Positions 61,857 to 64,000 of a stretch of DNA of 64,000 nt are shown one piece after another. The notes beneath the pieces are model-generated. The model was not told the DNA's origin and made no database searches. It saw only the letters and a list, made by a program, of their open reading frames with translations. Source of the DNA: Lachnospiraceae bacterium (GTDB lineage: Bacteria > Bacillota > Clostridia > Lachnospirales > Lachnospiraceae). The DNA is taken from assembly GCA_024403415.1 (NCBI GenBank), contig JAKSRY010000001.1, positions 62,001 through 126,000 of the forward strand, written 5' to 3'. Position 1 is the first letter of the stretch. Each line of letters begins with the position of its first letter. A program made the position numbers and the translations under genes.

Positions 61857-62621
61857 CTATTTTTTAGCAATAATCGCATCATGTTCCTTTCTTAATTCAT
61901 CATATCTTACGAGCATCTTTTCTCTTGTATATGCACCGATGTGCTTCTTATCTTCAGGATCCAAATCATTGGCCGTGAATGGCTTTGCAAAATCAATAAA
62001 TACATGCACATTTCTTATCTGTGGGAAGTGATCCTCAAGAGCTGCCGACATATTATACATAGTCATCATTACAATAGGGCAGCCTGATTTTGTTGCAATT
62101 TTGAAGCTTCCTTCATGGAACTCAGTAATATCATGTTCATAAGTTTTATTTCTTGTTCCCTCAGGAAATATTACGGCACTGATTCCGTTATTAACCTGCT
62201 CAATAGCCTTTAATATAGTTTTGGTTCCCTGCTTGATATCATGTCTGTCAAGAAACAGATTATGAAGTAATCTCATCCACCACGAAAGAATAGGTACTTT
62301 TGAAAATTCCTTCTTTGCTATGAAAGCAGTAATTTCCGGAAACAGTTTATATGACACAAGAACATCGATAAAGCTTCTGTGGTTACCAATATACACAACC
62401 GCCTTATCCTTCGGAATGTTCTCAAGACCTGAAACATGCACTTTAATTCCTGTGAGGAATACGGCAATCGAGAATGTTACCCTTACAACTCCCATTGTAA
62501 ATTTATCTCTTGCCTTCATGCTGAATACTCCGATAAGAAGATCTATCAGCAAAACAGGTATACTGAGTATAAACAATATAAAAACAATAATTGCAGTATA
62601 ACCAAATCTAATATAACCCAT
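61857..62621 (-). CDS. plsC: 1-acyl-glycerol-3-phosphate acyltransferase
   Basis: A 254-residue membrane-associated acyltransferase. A hydrophobic N-terminus (5-35) precedes the HX4D motif (NHRSFID), the GTK-type region, FPEGTRNK, and a PIVMMTMYN segment. It makes phosphatidic acid from lysophosphatidic acid on the inner face of the membrane. AAGGAG precedes the ATG at 62621. The 21-residue membrane peptide gene is just upstream. A lipid-A or glycan acyltransferase is less likely given the neighbours. Confidence 0.9.
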   Translation of the reverse strand: MGYIRFGYTAIIVFILFILSIPVLLIDLLIGVFSMKARDKFTMGVVRVTFSIAVFLTGIKVHVSGLENIPKDKAVVYIGNHRSFIDVLVSYKLFPEITAFIAKKEFSKVPILSWWMRLLHNLFLDRHDIKQGTKTILKAIEQVNNGISAVIFPEGTRNKTYEHDITEFHEGSFKIATKSGCPIVMMTMYNMSAALEDHFPQIRNVHVFIDFAKPFTANDLDPEDKKHIGAYTREKMLVRYDELRKEHDAIIAKK

Positions 62622-62644
62622 TAATATTCTCCTTTTCCGGCTAA

Positions 62645-62710
62645 TTAAAATAACATTAAAAGTAATAATAAAATAATAATTGCATAACCGCTAAGTCCAA
62701 CCTGTATCAT
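62645..62710 (-). CDS. Small hydrophobic membrane peptide (21 residues)
   Basis: This short reading frame has a very strong ribosome site (AAAGGAG, about 6 bases before the ATG). It encodes MIQVGLSGY, then AIIILLLLLMLF to the end, that is one hydrophobic helix after a short polar start. It sits between the lipoprotein gene and plsC on the same strand, 23 bases before the plsC ATG. Such peptides include small membrane regulators and type I toxins; no antisense RNA is evident. It is shorter than typical automated ORF cut-offs. Coding status rests on the ribosome site and composition. Confidence 0.55.
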   Translation of the reverse strand: MIQVGLSGYAIIILLLLLMLF

Positions 62711-62750
62711 GCTATCTCCTTTCATTATCGGAAATCACCACCGGGTGTCA

Positions 62751-63923
62751 TCAGTATGAATATCCCTTCCCCAGGATTTTACTCAGCATAAAGACTATTT
62801 TTGCGTCACTGACATCATCCAGGTATACAACTCCTTCAGGATTTCTTCCGAGCAGGTAATGAAGATAGTTTTCAAGTATCATATCATACTCGTGATTACT
62901 GATTACATAATCCACAAAGCTCATAATCATACCATCATTAAGTATCTTTTCCAGATCTGTCTGCTTCTCAAATGCTGTCATATAAATTGAACTTCTGACT
63001 TCATTTGAAATCTTCTCAGCAGCCTGCATCAGCTTCTTCATCAGGAGCTCACATATATTTTTATCAACTTCCACACGTGAATTAAGATATGTGGTTTCAA
63101 TCAGAAACTCAACATCATCATATTCATCAAGATATGAACCGGTATTAAAATACTCTGATAAATATGTTCTGTATTCTTTTTTTGCAGTTACCCGGTAGAG
63201 TTTTGCTGCGTCAAGAGCTGTGAACTTTATTGAATCAGCAATATCATTCCTTACATTTTTCCAAAGAGTTTCGGCAGTTTTCAGACATTTTTCAGCATAG
63301 GACTTGTCATATTTTTTATAAATATATGCTAAGTCTGCTGCTACAAGAATAAAATTTTCAGCCTCCTCTGTTCCCTGAATTTCATCCTTTTCCATATGCT
63401 GAAGATAAGAATCCAGAATATTCCTTGTCTCATCAATAATATAAGGAACCCGATTTTCGTTGTCTGAGTTCTCTGCGCTTTCAGTCCCGCTCTCCATTAC
63501 CTCAGGAAAAATCTCATATGACATCAGCAGAACAGACAACTGAATTGCGTCTTCTCTTGTCGGCGCATCCCTGTTTATGTTATCGAGACATTTATTCTTA
63601 ACTGTTTCAAACAATTCAGAATAACTGATATCCTCTATTTTGAAACAGGTTGAATTCAGTGGCTCCTCAACGCCATCCTGATCTGTAACTTTGTCCGTAT
63701 CTTTATCTGTATTATCGGTATTAGTATTCAATCCCTCTTGAGGTTTTCCTGTTGCTTCTGTTATATCAGATGTATTGAAAGACTTATCAGCCTCTTTACT
63801 TATATCTTTATCCGTCTCTGCAGCGTTTATCTGTATATTTTCTGCCTTTTCTCCGCACCCTGACAGTACAAAGGTAAGTGCTGTAATAATTGTTATAAAA
63901 TAACTAATAATTCTTTTTTGCAT
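62751..63923 (-). CDS. Lipoprotein of unknown function
   Basis: An exported lipoprotein of 390 residues with lipobox LSGC near 20. A long polar, Asp/Thr/Asn/Lys-rich linker (25-95) is followed by a helical domain to the end; YILRDYxxHx-like helices and AADLAYIYKKYDKSYAEKCLKTAETLW suggest an alpha-helical repeat fold. The domain resembles the helical (alpha/alpha) region of glycoside hydrolase family 9-like proteins (ending YLLGRNPEGVVYL, reminiscent of the GH9 YxLGxNPxG motif). No catalytic acid pair is evident. It lacks a ribosome site; a promoter lies so close that the transcript may start at the ATG. Confidence 0.65.
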   Translation of the reverse strand: MQKRIISYFITIITALTFVLSGCGEKAENIQINAAETDKDISKEADKSFNTSDITEATGKPQEGLNTNTDNTDKDTDKVTDQDGVEEPLNSTCFKIEDISYSELFETVKNKCLDNINRDAPTREDAIQLSVLLMSYEIFPEVMESGTESAENSDNENRVPYIIDETRNILDSYLQHMEKDEIQGTEEAENFILVAADLAYIYKKYDKSYAEKCLKTAETLWKNVRNDIADSIKFTALDAAKLYRVTAKKEYRTYLSEYFNTGSYLDEYDDVEFLIETTYLNSRVEVDKNICELLMKKLMQAAEKISNEVRSSIYMTAFEKQTDLEKILNDGMIMSFVDYVISNHEYDMILENYLHYLLGRNPEGVVYLDDVSDAKIVFMLSKILGKGYSY

Positions 63924-63931
63924 ACAGAGTT

Positions 63932-63960
63932 ATTATACCTTTTTATAAGCATAAGGTAAA
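63932..63960 (-). promoter_or_regulatory. Promoter for the lipoprotein gene, almost leaderless
   Basis: TTTACC, 17 bases, perfect TATAAT on the minus strand. The -10 ends 8 bases before the ATG at 63923, so the transcript would start within about two or three bases of the start codon. No ribosome site is visible. Confidence 0.45.
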
Positions 63961-63984
63961 TATTTAGATAGAATATCAAGTGTA

Positions 63985-64000
63985 TAACATAGATGCAACA
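63985..64000. repeat. Truncated copy of the 32.5-kb hairpin repeat
   Basis: The last 16 bases, TAACATAGATGCAACA, match 32496-32511 exactly, and a GTG also precedes both after a two-base gap. The window ends before the rest of the unit can be seen. Confidence 0.45.

Overview
The window reads as chromosome from a low-GC, single-membrane Firmicute of the Clostridia, most like a Lachnospiraceae gut bacterium (Butyrivibrio, Roseburia, Lachnospira relatives). The pointers are a DnaD plus DnaI-type helicase-loading pair, paired GlgC/GlgD subunits, strong AGGAGG-type ribosome binding sites, AT-rich spacers and no outer-membrane genes. This is inferred from gene content; no 16S rRNA gene or tRNA gene was seen.

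Positions 1-40 kb hold a very large cell-surface glycan locus, almost all on the minus strand. Read in transcription order (high to low coordinates) it has these blocks. (a) 40.2-32.7 kb: PseC-like aminotransferase, DUF4910 peptidase-like protein, acyl carrier protein, AAC(3)-fold N-acyltransferase, stand-alone adenylation enzyme, a GT with sialyltransferase-type motifs and a GT2, closed by a strong terminator. This looks like a carrier-protein-dependent N-acylation pathway for an amino sugar. (b) 32.4-16.0 kb: PglK-type ABC flippase, WecE, a GNAT, a GT2, several large polytopic membrane proteins including an O-antigen-ligase-like protein, and a PglF-type 4,6-dehydratase. (c) 15.7-11.1 kb: two paralogous secreted SGNH hydrolases, a membrane O-acyltransferase, a CorA-type transporter and a plus-strand zinc-ribbon protein. 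(d) 11.0-1 kb: nucleotide-sugar dehydrogenase, PglE-like aminotransferase, PglA-like GT, a lone plus-strand FkbH-like protein, two GT4 enzymes, a WbpP-like epimerase, a sugar formyltransferase and a truncated deacetylase-like gene. Together these could make UDP-GalNAcA, 4-amino-4,6-dideoxy sugars and N-acylated or N-formylated derivatives, assemble them on a lipid, flip them and decorate them outside. No initiating phosphoglycosyltransferase, RmlA/RmlB or PseB is present here.

Positions 40-50.5 kb are mainly housekeeping on the minus strand: Na/Pi cotransporter, mfd, a lipoprotein, pth and glgC-glgD. Positions 50.8-55.6 kb are on the plus strand: murC, dnaD, a dnaI-type loader and a PRPP synthetase gene. 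Positions 64-55.8 kb return to the minus strand: a lipoprotein, a 21-residue membrane peptide, plsC, murF, ddl, a GT2, a large acyltransferase and a uridine-phosphorylase-type gene.

The most notable non-coding signal is a cluster of DnaA boxes at 52.16-52.33 kb, between murC and dnaD. It contains two perfect copies of a 19-base unit, each holding two consensus-type boxes, and one box lies in the stem of the likely murC terminator. Other non-coding finds are a MITE-like palindromic element at 15.82-15.98 kb, a hairpin repeat at 32.5 kb that recurs at the right edge of the window, and several clear intrinsic terminators and promoters.
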